Origin: Cellulomonas sp. B6 | GTDB lineage: Bacteria > Actinomycetota > Actinomycetes > Actinomycetales > Cellulomonadaceae | DNA length: 45,227 nucleotides | Assembly (NCBI RefSeq): GCF_001462455.1 | Contig: NZ_LNTD01000095.1 | Span: 1 to 45,227, forward strand | Direction of reading: 5' to 3' | Part shown: in pieces, positions 1 to 8,831 of the stretch | Numbering within the stretch: the first letter of the stretch is position 1 | Layout of the letters: each line of letters starts with the position of its first letter | Program-made: the position numbers and the translations under genes | The notes under the pieces: model-generated | Seen by the model: only the letters and a program-made list of their open reading frames with translations | The model's database searches: none | What the model was told of the DNA's origin: nothing

Positions 1-1953
1 GAGACCCCCGAGCAGTTCGGTGTGTGGGTGCGCGTGGGCGTCGTGCTCGGCGACGCGAGCGCGCTCGACGAGCGCACGCAGGAGCTCGCCTACCTGGGGC
101 TGCTCGCCGCGGTGCTCGTCGGGACGGCGCTCGGCGCGTCCGGCACCGCGATGCAGGCGGTCGCGCGCAACCCGCTCGCGTCGCCCGACACCACGGCGGT
201 CAACGCGGGCGCCTACCTCGCGCTGACGCTGGCCTCGGCGTTCGGCACGACGCTCGCGCCGCTGGCGGGCGTCGGCGTCGCGTTCGTCGGCGGCATCGCC
301 GCGGCCGCGCTCGTGATCGGCCTGTCGAGCGGGCGCAGCGTGTCGGTGGTGCGGCTCGTCCTCGCGGGCTCGGTCGTCACGATGGGTCTCGCGTCGATCA
401 CGTCGGTCGTCATGCTGCTGCTGCCGTGGGAGGTGCAGGGCATGTTCGCGTGGGGCGCCGGGTCCCTGAGCCAGAACGGCTCCGCGACGGTCGTGCGCGT
501 GCTGCCCGTGGTCGCCGCAGGCGTGGTCGCGCTGCTGCTGCTCGCGCGGCGGCTCGACGTGCTGCAGCTCGGCGACGACGCGGCGCGGTCGCTCGGCATG
601 CGGGTCGGCGCCACGCGCGTCGTCGTCGTGGTCGTCGCGGTGCTGCTCGCGGCGTCCGCGGTGTCCGTCACCGGGCCCATCGGGTTCGTCGGGCTGTGCG
701 CGCCGCTGCTCGTGCGCCTCGCGGCGCGGCGCGTCCGGCAGCTCACGCGGCACCGCGTGCTGATCCTCGCGAGCGCCGCGACCGGCGTCGCGCTCGTGCT
801 CACCGCCGACGTGCTGCTGCGCGCCGTGTTCGGGTCGGTCGCCGGCGTCACCGTGCCCACGGGCGTCGTGACGAGCGCGCTCGGCGCCGTGTTCCTGATC
901 GTGCTCGCACGCCGGCTGCGCAGCGGCGACACCGGCGAGGCGCTCGCCGGCATGCGCGCCGGCACCGCGCTCGGGCGGCGCGCGCCCTGGCTCGTGCTGA
1001 CCCTCGCCGGCGCGGCTCTGCTCGCCGCGCTCGTGGCGGCCGTGCTGCTCGGCGACCGCGCGCTGCTGCTCGGCGACGTCGACCTGTGGCTGCGCGGCGC
1101 CGCGTCGGTGCGGCTCGAGATCATCCTCGACTCGCGCATGCCGCGCGTCCTCGCGGCGCTGCTCGCGGGCGCGTGCCTCGCGCTCGCCGGTGCGCTCGTG
1201 CAGGCCGTGACGCGCAACCCGCTCGCCGACCCGGGCGTGCTGGGCGTGTCCTCGGCCGCGGGGCTCGGCGCGGTCGTCACGATCGTCGCGGTGCCGGCCG
1301 CGGGCTTCGCGACGCTGTTCGGCGGCGCGCTGCTGGGCGCGGCCGTCGCGGCCGTGGTCCTGCTGGGCGGCACGCGCGGCGGCGACCAGGTGCGCACCGT
1401 GCTCGTCGGCGTCGGCATCGGCGCGTTCAGCAGCGCGCTGACGACGCTGCTGCTGGTGCGCTCCGACCCGTGGAACCAGAACAAGGCCATGACGTGGCTC
1501 GCGGGCTCGACCTACGGCGCGACGTGGGTCCAGCAGCTGCCGATGGTCGTCGTGCTGGTGCTCGCCGCGGCCGTCCTCGCGCGCACGTCGCGCGACCTCG
1601 ACGTGCTGCAGCTCGACGACCTCACCCCGCGCGTGCTGGGCGTCGCGGTGCCGCGCGCGCGGCTCCTGCACGTCGCCCTGGCGATCGTGCTGACCGCCGC
1701 CGCGACCGCGTCGATCGGCGTCGTCGCGTTCGTCGGGCTGGTCGCGCCGCACGCCGCGCGCCTGCTCATCGGCAAGCGGCACGCGCTGCTGCTGCCGCTC
1801 ACGGTGCTGCTGGGCGCCACGCTGGTCGTGGTCGCCGACCTCGTGGGCCGCGCCACGATCGCGCCCGCGCAGCTGCCCGCGGGGCTCGTGACGTCGCTCA
1901 TCGGCACGCCGTACTTCCTGTGGCTGCTGTGGCGCATCCGCACCGACCGGTGA
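1..1953 (+). CDS. FhuB-type fused FecCD siderophore permease (5' end cut by window)
   Basis: Inner-membrane permease of an iron-siderophore ABC importer in which two FecCD domains are fused, as in FhuB (about 660 residues). The reading frame is open from base 1, and the protein enters in the region after the first membrane helix, so the true start lies upstream. Visible domain 1 (residues about 1-300) has the NPLASPDT motif. Domain 2 (about 330-643) repeats the fold with NPLADPGVLG and the conserved GLVAPHAAR loop. In domain 1 the equivalent loop reads GLCAPLLVR and lacks the PH pair. Each half is rich in Ala/Leu/Val helices. The matching binding protein and ATPase must lie left of the window. 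It is separate from the unfused importer at 13521-17579. The family is clear; the siderophore is unknown. Confidence 0.93.
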   Translation, partial: ETPEQFGVWVRVGVVLGDASALDERTQELAYLGLLAAVLVGTALGASGTAMQAVARNPLASPDTTAVNAGAYLALTLASAFGTTLAPLAGVGVAFVGGIAAAALVIGLSSGRSVSVVRLVLAGSVVTMGLASITSVVMLLLPWEVQGMFAWGAGSLSQNGSATVVRVLPVVAAGVVALLLLARRLDVLQLGDDAARSLGMRVGATRVVVVVVAVLLAASAVSVTGPIGFVGLCAPLLVRLAARRVRQLTRHRVLILASAATGVALVLTADVLLRAVFGSVAGVTVPTGVVTSALGAVFLIVLARRLRSGDTGEALAGMRAGTALGRRAPWLVLTLAGAALLAALVAAVLLGDRALLLGDVDLWLRGAASVRLEIILDSRMPRVLAALLAGACLALAGALVQAVTRNPLADPGVLGVSSAAGLGAVVTIVAVPAAGFATLFGGALLGAAVAAVVLLGGTRGGDQVRTVLVGVGIGAFSSALTTLLLVRSDPWNQNKAMTWLAGSTYGATWVQQLPMVVVLVLAAAVLARTSRDLDVLQLDDLTPRVLGVAVPRARLLHVALAIVLTAAATASIGVVAFVGLVAPHAARLLIGKRHALLLPLTVLLGATLVVVADLVGRATIAPAQLPAGLVTSLIGTPYFLWLLWRIRTDR

Positions 1954-1975
1954 CGTGGTCGCTGCACGTCACCGG
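1947..1975. terminator. Hairpin between convergent genes
   Basis: A perfect 11-bp inverted repeat (CCGGTGACGTG / CACGTCACCGG) with a 7-nt loop. It overlaps the TGA of the permease and sits between it and the convergent dehydrogenase stop. There is no U tract, as is usual in high-GC actinobacteria. It could terminate both genes. Confidence 0.55.
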
Positions 1976-2001
1976 CACGACGCTCGGCGGACCCGGGTGC
2001 G

Positions 2002-3615
2002 TCAGGGCAGCCGCACCGCTCGCTCGACCGCGAGCAGCCGCGTGAGCACGCTCGCGCGCACCTCGGAGCCGAGCGCCTCGAGCTGCCGCATGCCGACGCC
2101 ACGCCCGGTGTGCACGCCGCGCTGCGCGACGACCGTCTGGGTCCACGTGGTCTCCCACAGGCCCTCGCGGCCGTGGCGCCGCCCGTACCCGGACGCCCCG
2201 ACGCCGCCGACGGGCGCGCCGACGGTCCCCCAGATCAGCTGGTGCGTGTCGTTGACCGCCACCGCACCGGCGTGCACACGTGCCGCGAGCGCGGCCCCGC
2301 GCGCGGCCGACCGCGTCCAGACCGCGGCGACCAGGCCCAGGTCGGAGTCGTTCATCGCGGCGACGGCCTCGTCGTCGGACGCGACCGGGTACACCGCGAC
2401 GACGGGCCCGAACGTCTCCTCCCGGTGCAGGCGAGCGACGTCGGGCACGTCGGCCAGCACGGTCGGCTCGTAGAAGTACGGGCCGAGGTCGGGGCGCTGC
2501 TCGGCCCCCACCAGGACGGTCGCGCCGTGGCCGACCGCGTCCTCGACGTGCTCGACGACGCGCGCGAGCTGCGCGGGGCCGACGAGCGACCCCATGTCGG
2601 CGCGGTAGTCGAGCCCGGCGCCCAGGCGCAGCGCGGCGGTGCGCCGGACGAAGGCGTCGACGAACGCCTCGCGCACGTCCTCGTGGACGTAGATCCGCTC
2701 GACGCTCGCGCACAGCTGCCCCGCGGAGCCGAAGCACGCGCGCACGGCGCCCTCGGCGGTGGCCTCGACGTCGACGTCCGCCGCGACGTACATCGCGTTC
2801 TTGCCGCCGAGCTCGAGCGTCACGGGCACGCCCAGCTCACCGGCCCGCGCGGCGACCACGCGCCCCGAGCGGGTCGACCCGGTGAACCCCGCGTGGTCGA
2901 CGTGCTCGAGCAGGCCCATGCCGACGTCCGGGCCGCCGACCACGACCTGCAGCAGGTCGTCCGGCAGGCCCGCGTCGGCGAGCAGCTCGGCGGACCACAG
3001 CAGCGTGAGCGCGGTCTGCGGGTCGGCGCGCAGCAGCACGGCGTTGCCCGCCACGAGGGCCGGCAGCGCGTCACCCAGGCCCAGCGACAGCGGGTAGTTC
3101 CACGGCGTGATCACGGCGACGACGCCCACGGGGTGACGCAGCACGCGCGCGGAGGTGAACGGCGGGAACAGCCCCCGCACGGTGCGGGGCGCGAGCAGGC
3201 GACGCGCGCGCAACGCGTAGTAGCGCGCCGCGTTCGCGACGTCGCCGACCTCGTCCCACGCGTGCGTGCGCGCCTTGCCCGTCTCGACCTGCAGCAGGTC
3301 GAGCACGTCGGACTGCCGCTCGAGCAGCAGGTCGTGCGCACGCAGCAGCACCGCGGCGCGCTCGGTGACGGGTCGCGCGGCCCACGTCCGCTGCGCAGCG
3401 CGCGCCCGCCGCGCCGCCTCCGGCAGGTCGTCCACCGAGGTCAGCGGGACCGCGGCGACGGGGCTGCCCGTGAACGGCGCCGTCGAGGTGGTGGTCGCGT
3501 GGCCCGGGCCGGCGACGACGTGCGCGAGGAGCGGCCGCACGTCGTCGGGCTCGAGCACGTACGTCGCGAGCGGGTCGGTCTCGGGGTCGTGCAGGTCGGC
3601 ATGCTCGTGCGCCAT
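2002..3615 (-). CDS. gabD2: Succinate-semialdehyde dehydrogenase (GabD2-like aldehyde dehydrogenase)
   Basis: NAD(P)-dependent aldehyde dehydrogenase of about 537 residues, most like the actinobacterial GabD2 group that oxidises succinate semialdehyde to succinate. Numbered from the upstream GTG at 3618, the catalytic set is visible: N174 in TPWNYPL, general base E269 in LELGGK and nucleophile C303 in GQLCASVER, with the 34-residue E-to-C spacing typical of the family. The cofactor-binding stretch reads LLRADPQT, with Arg where many relatives have Lys. EETFGPV near residue 410 is also typical. I chose the ATG at 3615 over the GTG at 3618 because a TAGATT hexamer ends exactly 6 nt before the ATG, which suggests a leaderless mRNA. 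It is convergent with the permease and has no operon partner. Family is sure; substrate is inferred. Confidence 0.88.
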   Translation of the reverse strand: MAHEHADLHDPETDPLATYVLEPDDVRPLLAHVVAGPGHATTTSTAPFTGSPVAAVPLTSVDDLPEAARRARAAQRTWAARPVTERAAVLLRAHDLLLERQSDVLDLLQVETGKARTHAWDEVGDVANAARYYALRARRLLAPRTVRGLFPPFTSARVLRHPVGVVAVITPWNYPLSLGLGDALPALVAGNAVLLRADPQTALTLLWSAELLADAGLPDDLLQVVVGGPDVGMGLLEHVDHAGFTGSTRSGRVVAARAGELGVPVTLELGGKNAMYVAADVDVEATAEGAVRACFGSAGQLCASVERIYVHEDVREAFVDAFVRRTAALRLGAGLDYRADMGSLVGPAQLARVVEHVEDAVGHGATVLVGAEQRPDLGPYFYEPTVLADVPDVARLHREETFGPVVAVYPVASDDEAVAAMNDSDLGLVAAVWTRSAARGAALAARVHAGAVAVNDTHQLIWGTVGAPVGGVGASGYGRRHGREGLWETTWTQTVVAQRGVHTGRGVGMRQLEALGSEVRASVLTRLLAVERAVRLP

Positions 3616-3621
3616 CACGCC

Positions 3622-3627
3622 AATCTA
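3622..3627 (-). promoter_or_regulatory. -10 hexamer of a probable leaderless mRNA (gabD2)
   Basis: TAGATT on the minus strand, 6 nt before the ATG at 3615. No Shine-Dalgarno is visible, so transcription probably begins at or next to the start codon. No clear -35 is seen. Confidence 0.5.
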
Positions 3628-3770
3628 CGCCGGGGCCCGGCGAGCCGGCCGCGACCCGCCGCAACCCGCCGGTGCCGCCCGGACGACCTGGATCCGACCG
3701 ATCGGTGTCCGCCCCACGGGACGACGCCCGGTCTCGCGCACCACGCGTCTCACGGTGGGGCCGTCTCGGA

Positions 3771-3794
3771 GCCCGAGCCCTCCAGGGCTCGGGC
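3771..3794 (-). terminator. Terminator after ptsI
   Basis: Perfect 10-bp stem GCCCGAGCCC / GGGCTCGGGC with a TCCA loop, 36 nt beyond the ptsI stop. It closes the fructose PTS operon. The rest of 3616-3829 holds only this hairpin, the adjoining direct repeats and the gabD2 promoter. Confidence 0.7.
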
Positions 3795-3840
3795 AGGTCA
3801 GAGCAAGCGCACGTCAGAGCACGGGCACGTCAGAGCGCGA
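3793..3840. repeat. Three 16-bp direct repeats at the ptsI stop
   Basis: Three consecutive 16-bp units sharing GCACGTCAGAGC (first copy GCAGGTCAGAGC) at 3793, 3809 and 3825. The last unit contains the ptsI stop codon and the first ends the terminator hairpin. This looks like small-scale tandem duplication of the gene end. Confidence 0.7.
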
Positions 3841-5542
3841 GCGTCGCCGCGACGTCGGGGTCGACGAGCGCGAGCGCGGCGGCGCGCGCGTCGGCCGCGG
3901 TGCGGGCGCGCAGCACGGCGCCCGCGATCGCCTCGCACGTCGCGCGCGTGTGGTGCCGCACCGCGTACCGCACGGCGGGCAGCGCCCCGGCGGCCATCGA
4001 CAGGCTCGTGACCCCGAGGCCCACGAGCACGAGCGCCATGAGCGGGTCGGCCGCGGACTCGCCGCACACGCCCACGGGCTTGCCGGCCTCGAGCCCCGCG
4101 CGCGCGGTCGTGGCGACCAGGTCGAGCACCGCGGGCTGCCACACGTCGAGCAGGTCGGCGAGCTCGCCGCGCAGCCGGTCGGTCGCCATCGTGTACTGCG
4201 CGAGGTCGTTGGTGCCGATCGACACGAAGTCGACCTCGGCGAGCAGGTCGCGCGCCCGCAGGGCCGCGGCCGGGACCTCGACCATGACGCCCACGGTCGC
4301 GACACCCGCGGCACGTGCCCGGGCGGCGAAGTCGCGAGCCTCGTCGGGCGTCGCGATCATCGGCGCCATCACCCACGGCGTCGACCCCGTGGCCTCCTGC
4401 GCGCGGGCGAGCGCGGCGAGCTGCGTGTCGAGCAGCTCGGCGTGCGAGCGGACCAGGCGGTAGCCGCGCACGCCGAGCGCGGGGTTCTCCTCGTCGGGCT
4501 GCGTCGCGAACGCGAGCGGCTTGTCGGCGCCCGCGTCGAGCGTGCGCACGACGACCTTGCGCCCGTCGACCGCACGCAGCGCCGCGGCGTACGCGTCGGC
4601 CTGCTCGTCGACGGTCGGGGCCTGCGTGCGCTCGAGGAAGAGCACCTCGGTGCGGAACAGCCCGACGCCCTCGGCGCCCGCGCCGACACGCTCGGCGTCG
4701 GCGGCCGTGCCGATGTTCGCGAGCAGCGCGACGGCGTGCCCGTCGGCGGTCGCACCGGGTCCGGTGTCCTGGGCGAGCGCCGCGTCGGCCGCGCGGCGAC
4801 GCTCGAACGCGTCGCGCACGGCGTCGTCGGGGTCCGGTGTCACGGTGCCGGCGGCGGCGTCGACCGCGACGACCGTGCCGTCCGCGAGGTCGGTGACGCC
4901 GTCGACGCGCACGACGCACGGCAGGCCGAGCTGGCCCGCGATGATCGCGGTGTGCCCCGTCGGGCCGCCCAGCTCGGTGACGATCGCGAGCACGTTCGTG
5001 AGGTCGAGCGCCGCGGTGTCGGCGGGCGCGAGGTCGCGCGCGACGACGACCGACGGCTGCTCCAGGTGCGGCACGCCCGGCTCGGGCAGACCGACGACGC
5101 GGGCGACGACCCGGTCCCGCACCGAGCGCAGGTCGGTGACGCGCTCCGCGAGGTACCCCCCGGCCTGCTCGAACATGGCCGCGAACGTGCCGACGACCCC
5201 GTCGATCGCGGCGACGGGCGGCTCGCCGCCGTCGACGCGCGTGAGCACCTGGCCGCGCAGCACGGCGTCGTCGGCCATCTGCGCGGTCGCGGCGAGCACG
5301 TCCCGCACGGTCCCCGCCGCCGTCTCGGCCTGCGCGCGCAGACCGGCGGCGACGTCGGCGAACGCGCGCTCGACGACCGTGCGCACGTGCGCGGGCGTGG
5401 CCGGCGCACCGTCGACGAGGAGCGGCTCGTCGGGTGCGACGTCGGGCGCCGGCCGCACCTGGGCGACCGGGCCGACGACCGCGCGCCGCCCCACGCCGAC
5501 GCCGCGCAGCGCGGTCCCGGCGGGGGCGGACGTCGTCGTCAC
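3830..5542 (-). CDS. ptsI: PTS Enzyme I (phosphoenolpyruvate-protein phosphotransferase)
   Basis: Cytoplasmic 570-residue enzyme that takes phosphate from PEP and passes it to HPr. The phospho-accepting H197 lies in GGPTGHTAIIA; the usual Ser before this His is Gly here. The C-terminal PEP-binding barrel shows VMAPMIATPDEA, VGVMVEVPAA, SIGTNDLAQYTMA and the catalytic Cys in PVGVCGESAADP. The GTG start at 5542 overlaps the HPr stop as GTGA, so the two are translationally coupled. It is the last gene of the fru operon, followed by a hairpin. Full-length and intact. Confidence 0.97.
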   Translation of the reverse strand: MTTTSAPAGTALRGVGVGRRAVVGPVAQVRPAPDVAPDEPLLVDGAPATPAHVRTVVERAFADVAAGLRAQAETAAGTVRDVLAATAQMADDAVLRGQVLTRVDGGEPPVAAIDGVVGTFAAMFEQAGGYLAERVTDLRSVRDRVVARVVGLPEPGVPHLEQPSVVVARDLAPADTAALDLTNVLAIVTELGGPTGHTAIIAGQLGLPCVVRVDGVTDLADGTVVAVDAAAGTVTPDPDDAVRDAFERRRAADAALAQDTGPGATADGHAVALLANIGTAADAERVGAGAEGVGLFRTEVLFLERTQAPTVDEQADAYAAALRAVDGRKVVVRTLDAGADKPLAFATQPDEENPALGVRGYRLVRSHAELLDTQLAALARAQEATGSTPWVMAPMIATPDEARDFAARARAAGVATVGVMVEVPAAALRARDLLAEVDFVSIGTNDLAQYTMATDRLRGELADLLDVWQPAVLDLVATTARAGLEAGKPVGVCGESAADPLMALVLVGLGVTSLSMAAGALPAVRYAVRHHTRATCEAIAGAVLRARTAADARAAALALVDPDVAATLAL

Positions 5543-5835
5543 GACGCGCCCCCGGCCGGCTCGGTCTCGGGGGCGTCGAGGTCGGTCGACAGCAGCGTCA
5601 CGAGCTCGTCGAGCACGCGGTCGGCGTCGGGGCCGTCGGCCGCGAGCGTGACCTCCTCGCCGTGCGGCACGCCGAGCGACATGACGAACAAGATGCTCGC
5701 GGCGTCGACGGGCGCGCCGCCCGCGCGGGCGATCGTGACCGGGACGCCGGAGGCGGCGACGGCCTGGGTGAACAGCATCGCGGGGCGGGCGTGCAGGCCC
5801 ACGCGGGACGCGACGGCGACGGTGCGCTCGGCCAT
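5539..5835 (-). CDS. ptsH: PTS phosphocarrier protein HPr
   Basis: A 98-residue HPr, slightly longer than usual because of an acidic, Pro/Gly-rich C-terminal tail. The active histidine is H15 in RVGLHARPA. A serine at position 47 (AASILFVMSLG) matches the regulatory Ser of Gram-positive HPr proteins. Whether it is phosphorylated here is unknown, and I see no HPr kinase in the window. The ATG at 5835 has a clear GAAGGAG Shine-Dalgarno about 8 nt upstream. It couples by a 4-bp overlap to ptsI and lies 58 bp after the EIIBC gene. Confidence 0.97.
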   Translation of the reverse strand: MAERTVAVASRVGLHARPAMLFTQAVAASGVPVTIARAGGAPVDAASILFVMSLGVPHGEEVTLAADGPDADRVLDELVTLLSTDLDAPETEPAGGAS

Positions 5836-5893
5836 GGTGGCTCTCCTTCGAGGTGGTGCGGGGGTGTGGGGGCGGGACGGTCGGGCGCCAGGC

Positions 5894-7420
5894 TCAGGCG
5901 GGCTGCCCGACGAGGGTCGCGTCGCGCTGCTCCTCGGCGGCCCGCTCGGCGGCGACGACGGGGTCGTGCGCGAGGGACTTGAGCAGCACGACCAGCGCGG
6001 TGCTGACGAGCGTGCCGACGACGACGGCCGCGACGAACCCGAGCGGGTTGCCGATGAGCGGCAGGACCCACACGCCGCCGTGGGGCGCGACGAGCGTCGA
6101 GCCGAACGCCATGGCCAGGGCCCCGGTCACGGCCGAGCCGACGACCGAGGACACGATGACGCGCCACGGGTCGGCGGCGGCGAACGGGATGGCGCCCTCG
6201 GAGATGAAGGACGCGCCCAGCAGCCACGCGGCCTTGCCGTTCTCCTGCTCGGCGTGCGTGAACAGCCGCTTGCGCACCGTGGTGGCCAGGGCCATCGCGA
6301 GCGGCGCGACCATGCCGGCGGCCATGACCGCGGCCATGACGCGGTACTGCGTCGCGTCCGCGGCCAGGCCCTCGGTGGCCAGGCCCGTGACCGCGAACGT
6401 GTAGGCGACCTTGTTGATCGGACCGCCCAGGTCGAAGCCCATCATCGCGCCGAGCAGCAGGCCGAGCAGCACCGCGCTGGTGCCCGACAGCCCGTTGAGC
6501 CAGCTCGTCAGCCCGTCCATGGCGGCGGCGATCGGCCTCCCGATGAGCACGAGCATGACGACCCCGACCACGGCCGACGACAGCAGCGGGATGACGACGA
6601 CCGGCATGACGCCGCGCACGCCCTTGGGGACGTTCCAGCGGCTGATCCACAGCGCGACGCCACCGGCGAGGAAGCCCGTGACGAGGCCGCCGAGGAACCC
6701 GGCGCCGACGAACCCGGCGGCCGCGCCGCCGAGGAACCCGGGCACGAGGCCGGGGCGGTCGGCGATCGCGTACGCGATGAAGCCGGAGAGCACGGGCACG
6801 AGGAACCCGAACGCGAGCTGCCCGGTCTTGAGCAGCACGACCGACCAGTCCTGCAGCGACGCGGGGTCGAACGCCGCGACCACCGTGGCCGCGTCGACCT
6901 TGGTGACCTCGATCGCGCCCTCGGCGCCGCCCCACGCGACCTGCGCGAGCATGAACGACAGCGCGATGAGGATGCCGCCCGCGGCGACGAACGGGATCAT
7001 GTACGACACGCCCGTCATGAGCCACTGCCGCACCTTGGTGCCGGCACCGGCGTCGCGGTCGACCTTGGTCGCGGGCGCCGCGGCGGGAGCGGCGGCGGCG
7101 CCGGCGGGCACGCCCGCCTCGACCGCGGCGACCGCGGCGGCGATGACGCCGGGCGCGTCGTGCACGGCCTTCTTGACGCCGACGTCGACGAACGGCTTGC
7201 CGGCGAACCGCTGCTTGTCCTTGACCTCGAGGTCGGCGGCGTAGATGACGCCGTCCGCGGCGGCGATGAGCGCGGGGTCGAGCGGGGTCGAGCCCGCGGC
7301 GCCCTGGGTCTCGACGTGCACCTCGTGGCCGGCGGCCTTGCCCGCCTGCTCGAGCGCCTCGGCGGCCATGTACGTGTGGGCGATCCCCGTGGGGCACGAG
7401 GACACGGCGACGAGCTTCAC
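5894..7420 (-). CDS. fruA: PTS fructose transporter EIIBC
   Basis: A 508-residue membrane transporter that imports fructose and phosphorylates it to fructose 1-phosphate. The IIB domain (residues about 1-100) begins with the phospho-cysteine motif SSCPTGIAHTYMAAEAL (C9). An Ala/Pro-rich linker (about 102-120) leads to a IIC domain with many hydrophobic helices and the GGPINKVAYTF signature. The IIA domain is a separate gene just upstream. The GTG start at 7420 overlaps the EIIA stop (GTGA). Together with fruK this assigns fructose as the likely sugar. Confidence 0.95.
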   Translation of the reverse strand: MKLVAVSSCPTGIAHTYMAAEALEQAGKAAGHEVHVETQGAAGSTPLDPALIAAADGVIYAADLEVKDKQRFAGKPFVDVGVKKAVHDAPGVIAAAVAAVEAGVPAGAAAAPAAAPATKVDRDAGAGTKVRQWLMTGVSYMIPFVAAGGILIALSFMLAQVAWGGAEGAIEVTKVDAATVVAAFDPASLQDWSVVLLKTGQLAFGFLVPVLSGFIAYAIADRPGLVPGFLGGAAAGFVGAGFLGGLVTGFLAGGVALWISRWNVPKGVRGVMPVVVIPLLSSAVVGVVMLVLIGRPIAAAMDGLTSWLNGLSGTSAVLLGLLLGAMMGFDLGGPINKVAYTFAVTGLATEGLAADATQYRVMAAVMAAGMVAPLAMALATTVRKRLFTHAEQENGKAAWLLGASFISEGAIPFAAADPWRVIVSSVVGSAVTGALAMAFGSTLVAPHGGVWVLPLIGNPLGFVAAVVVGTLVSTALVVLLKSLAHDPVVAAERAAEEQRDATLVGQPA

Positions 7421-7887
7421 GACGGCACGACCTCTCGCGTGACGATCGCCGCGACGGTCGCGGCGTCGGGCGCCTCGAGCAGCGACGTCCGGAAGGACTC
7501 GTGCACGAGGCGACGCGCGAGGGCGGCGAGGATCTGCAGGTGGTCCGCGTCGCCGGAGGCGGGCGCGGCGATGAGGAAGACGAGGCGCGCGGGCCCGTCG
7601 GGGGCGCCCCAGTCGACGCCCTGCGCGAGCTTGCCGACCGCGAGGCTCGGGACGACGACGTGCTCGGAGCGCGCGTGCGGCAGCCCGACGCCGCCGGGCA
7701 TGCCGGTGGCCATCTGGGCCTCGCGCGCCGCGACGTCGGCGGCGAACCCGTCGGCGTCGGTGACGCGGCCGGCGGCCGCGAGCAGGTCGATCAGCCGACG
7801 CGTGACGTCGGTCCGGTCGGTCGCGGCGAGGTCGACGGCGACCAGGTCCGCGGTGATCAGCGGGGTGGTGGTGCTCACGGGGCTCAC
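7417..7887 (-). CDS. PTS fructose-type EIIA
   Basis: A 156-residue cytoplasmic IIA domain of the fructose/mannitol family that carries phosphate from HPr to the IIB cysteine. The phospho-histidine is in GVGLPHARSEHV. The GTG at 7887 overlaps the fruK stop (GTGA), like the other junctions in this operon. A second in-frame GTG at 7878 is an alternative, and it sits 11 nt after the AAGGAG within the end of fruK, so the true start could be either. The next gene, EIIBC, supplies the matching IIB and IIC domains. Confidence 0.93.
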   Translation of the reverse strand: MSPVSTTTPLITADLVAVDLAATDRTDVTRRLIDLLAAAGRVTDADGFAADVAAREAQMATGMPGGVGLPHARSEHVVVPSLAVGKLAQGVDWGAPDGPARLVFLIAAPASGDADHLQILAALARRLVHESFRTSLLEAPDAATVAAIVTREVVPS

Positions 7888-8831
7888 AGCTCCTTCAGTG
7901 CGAGGTGGGGGTCGGGGGTCTCGACGACGCGCACGGCGTCGAGGTCGAGCTGGTCGGGGCCGGGCACCTCGGTGCCCGGGAGCAGGACGGCGGCGCGGCC
8001 CCACGCGACGGCGGTGCGCAGCCGGTCGGCGCACGAGCCGGTGCCCGCGAGGTAGCCCGCGAGCGTGGAGTCGCCCGCGCCGACGGTCGACAGGGGCACG
8101 AGCGGCGGGCCGCCGGCCCACCACGTGCCGTCCTCGCGCACGAGCAGCGCGCCGTGCGCGCCGAGGCTCACGAGGACCGCGGTGGTGCCCTGTGCGATGA
8201 CCTCGCGCGCGGCCTCGACGACGTCGCCCACGGTGACGAGGTCGCGGCCGACGAGCTCGGCGAGCTCGTCCTCGTTGGGCTTGACGAGGCTCAGGCCCCC
8301 GGCGCGCACGGCCCGCGTGAGCGGGGCGCCCGAGGTGTCGAGCACGAGCGGTACGCCGTGGCGCCCGGCGAGCCCGGCGAGCCGGACGAAGAACGCGTCG
8401 CCGGCGCCGGCGGGCAGCGAGCCGGCGGCGACGACCGCGCGGGGCGCGGACGTCAGCTGGTCCTCGACGGCCGCGAGCAGCGCGTCGACCTCGGCGTCGG
8501 ACAGCCGCGGGCCGGGCGCGTTGACCTTGGTGGTGACGCCGTCGGCCTCGACGAGCGTGACGTTGGTGCGCGTGTCCCCCGCGACGGGCACGGGGACGGC
8601 GGGCACGCCGTGCTCGCCGAGCAGAGCGACGAGCCGCGCGCCGTCGGCGCCGCCGGCGGGCACGACCGCGACGGCGGCGAGGCCGTGCCGTGCGAGGGCC
8701 CGGGCCACGTTGATGCCCTTGCCGCCGGGGTGCACGTGCGCGGCGTGCGCGCGGTTGACCTCGCCGACCTCGAGCCGCTCGACGTCGAGCGCACGGTCGA
8801 GGCTGGGGTTGGGCGTGACGGTGACGATCAT
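7884..8831 (-). CDS. fruK: 1-phosphofructokinase
   Basis: A 315-residue PfkB-family kinase that converts fructose 1-phosphate to fructose 1,6-bisphosphate. It begins MIVTVTPNPSLDRAL as in FruK/LacC proteins. It has the substrate-side HPGGKGINVARAL motif and the C-terminal STVGAGDSTLAGYLAG, whose Asp is the catalytic base. It starts with ATG at 8831 within an ATGA overlap with the deoR gene and overlaps the EIIA gene by 4 bp. Position between regulator and transporter genes supports fructose as the pathway. Confidence 0.95.
   Translation of the reverse strand: MIVTVTPNPSLDRALDVERLEVGEVNRAHAAHVHPGGKGINVARALARHGLAAVAVVPAGGADGARLVALLGEHGVPAVPVPVAGDTRTNVTLVEADGVTTKVNAPGPRLSDAEVDALLAAVEDQLTSAPRAVVAAGSLPAGAGDAFFVRLAGLAGRHGVPLVLDTSGAPLTRAVRAGGLSLVKPNEDELAELVGRDLVTVGDVVEAAREVIAQGTTAVLVSLGAHGALLVREDGTWWAGGPPLVPLSTVGAGDSTLAGYLAGTGSCADRLRTAVAWGRAAVLLPGTEVPGPDQLDLDAVRVVETPDPHLALKEL

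Noticed and set aside
3266..8200. A 1644-codon open frame on the plus strand, antisense to gabD2, ptsI, ptsH, fruA and EIIA
   Set aside because: Very Arg/Ala/Gly-rich with no domain or membrane pattern; a by-product of high GC on the strand opposite real genes with clear motifs.
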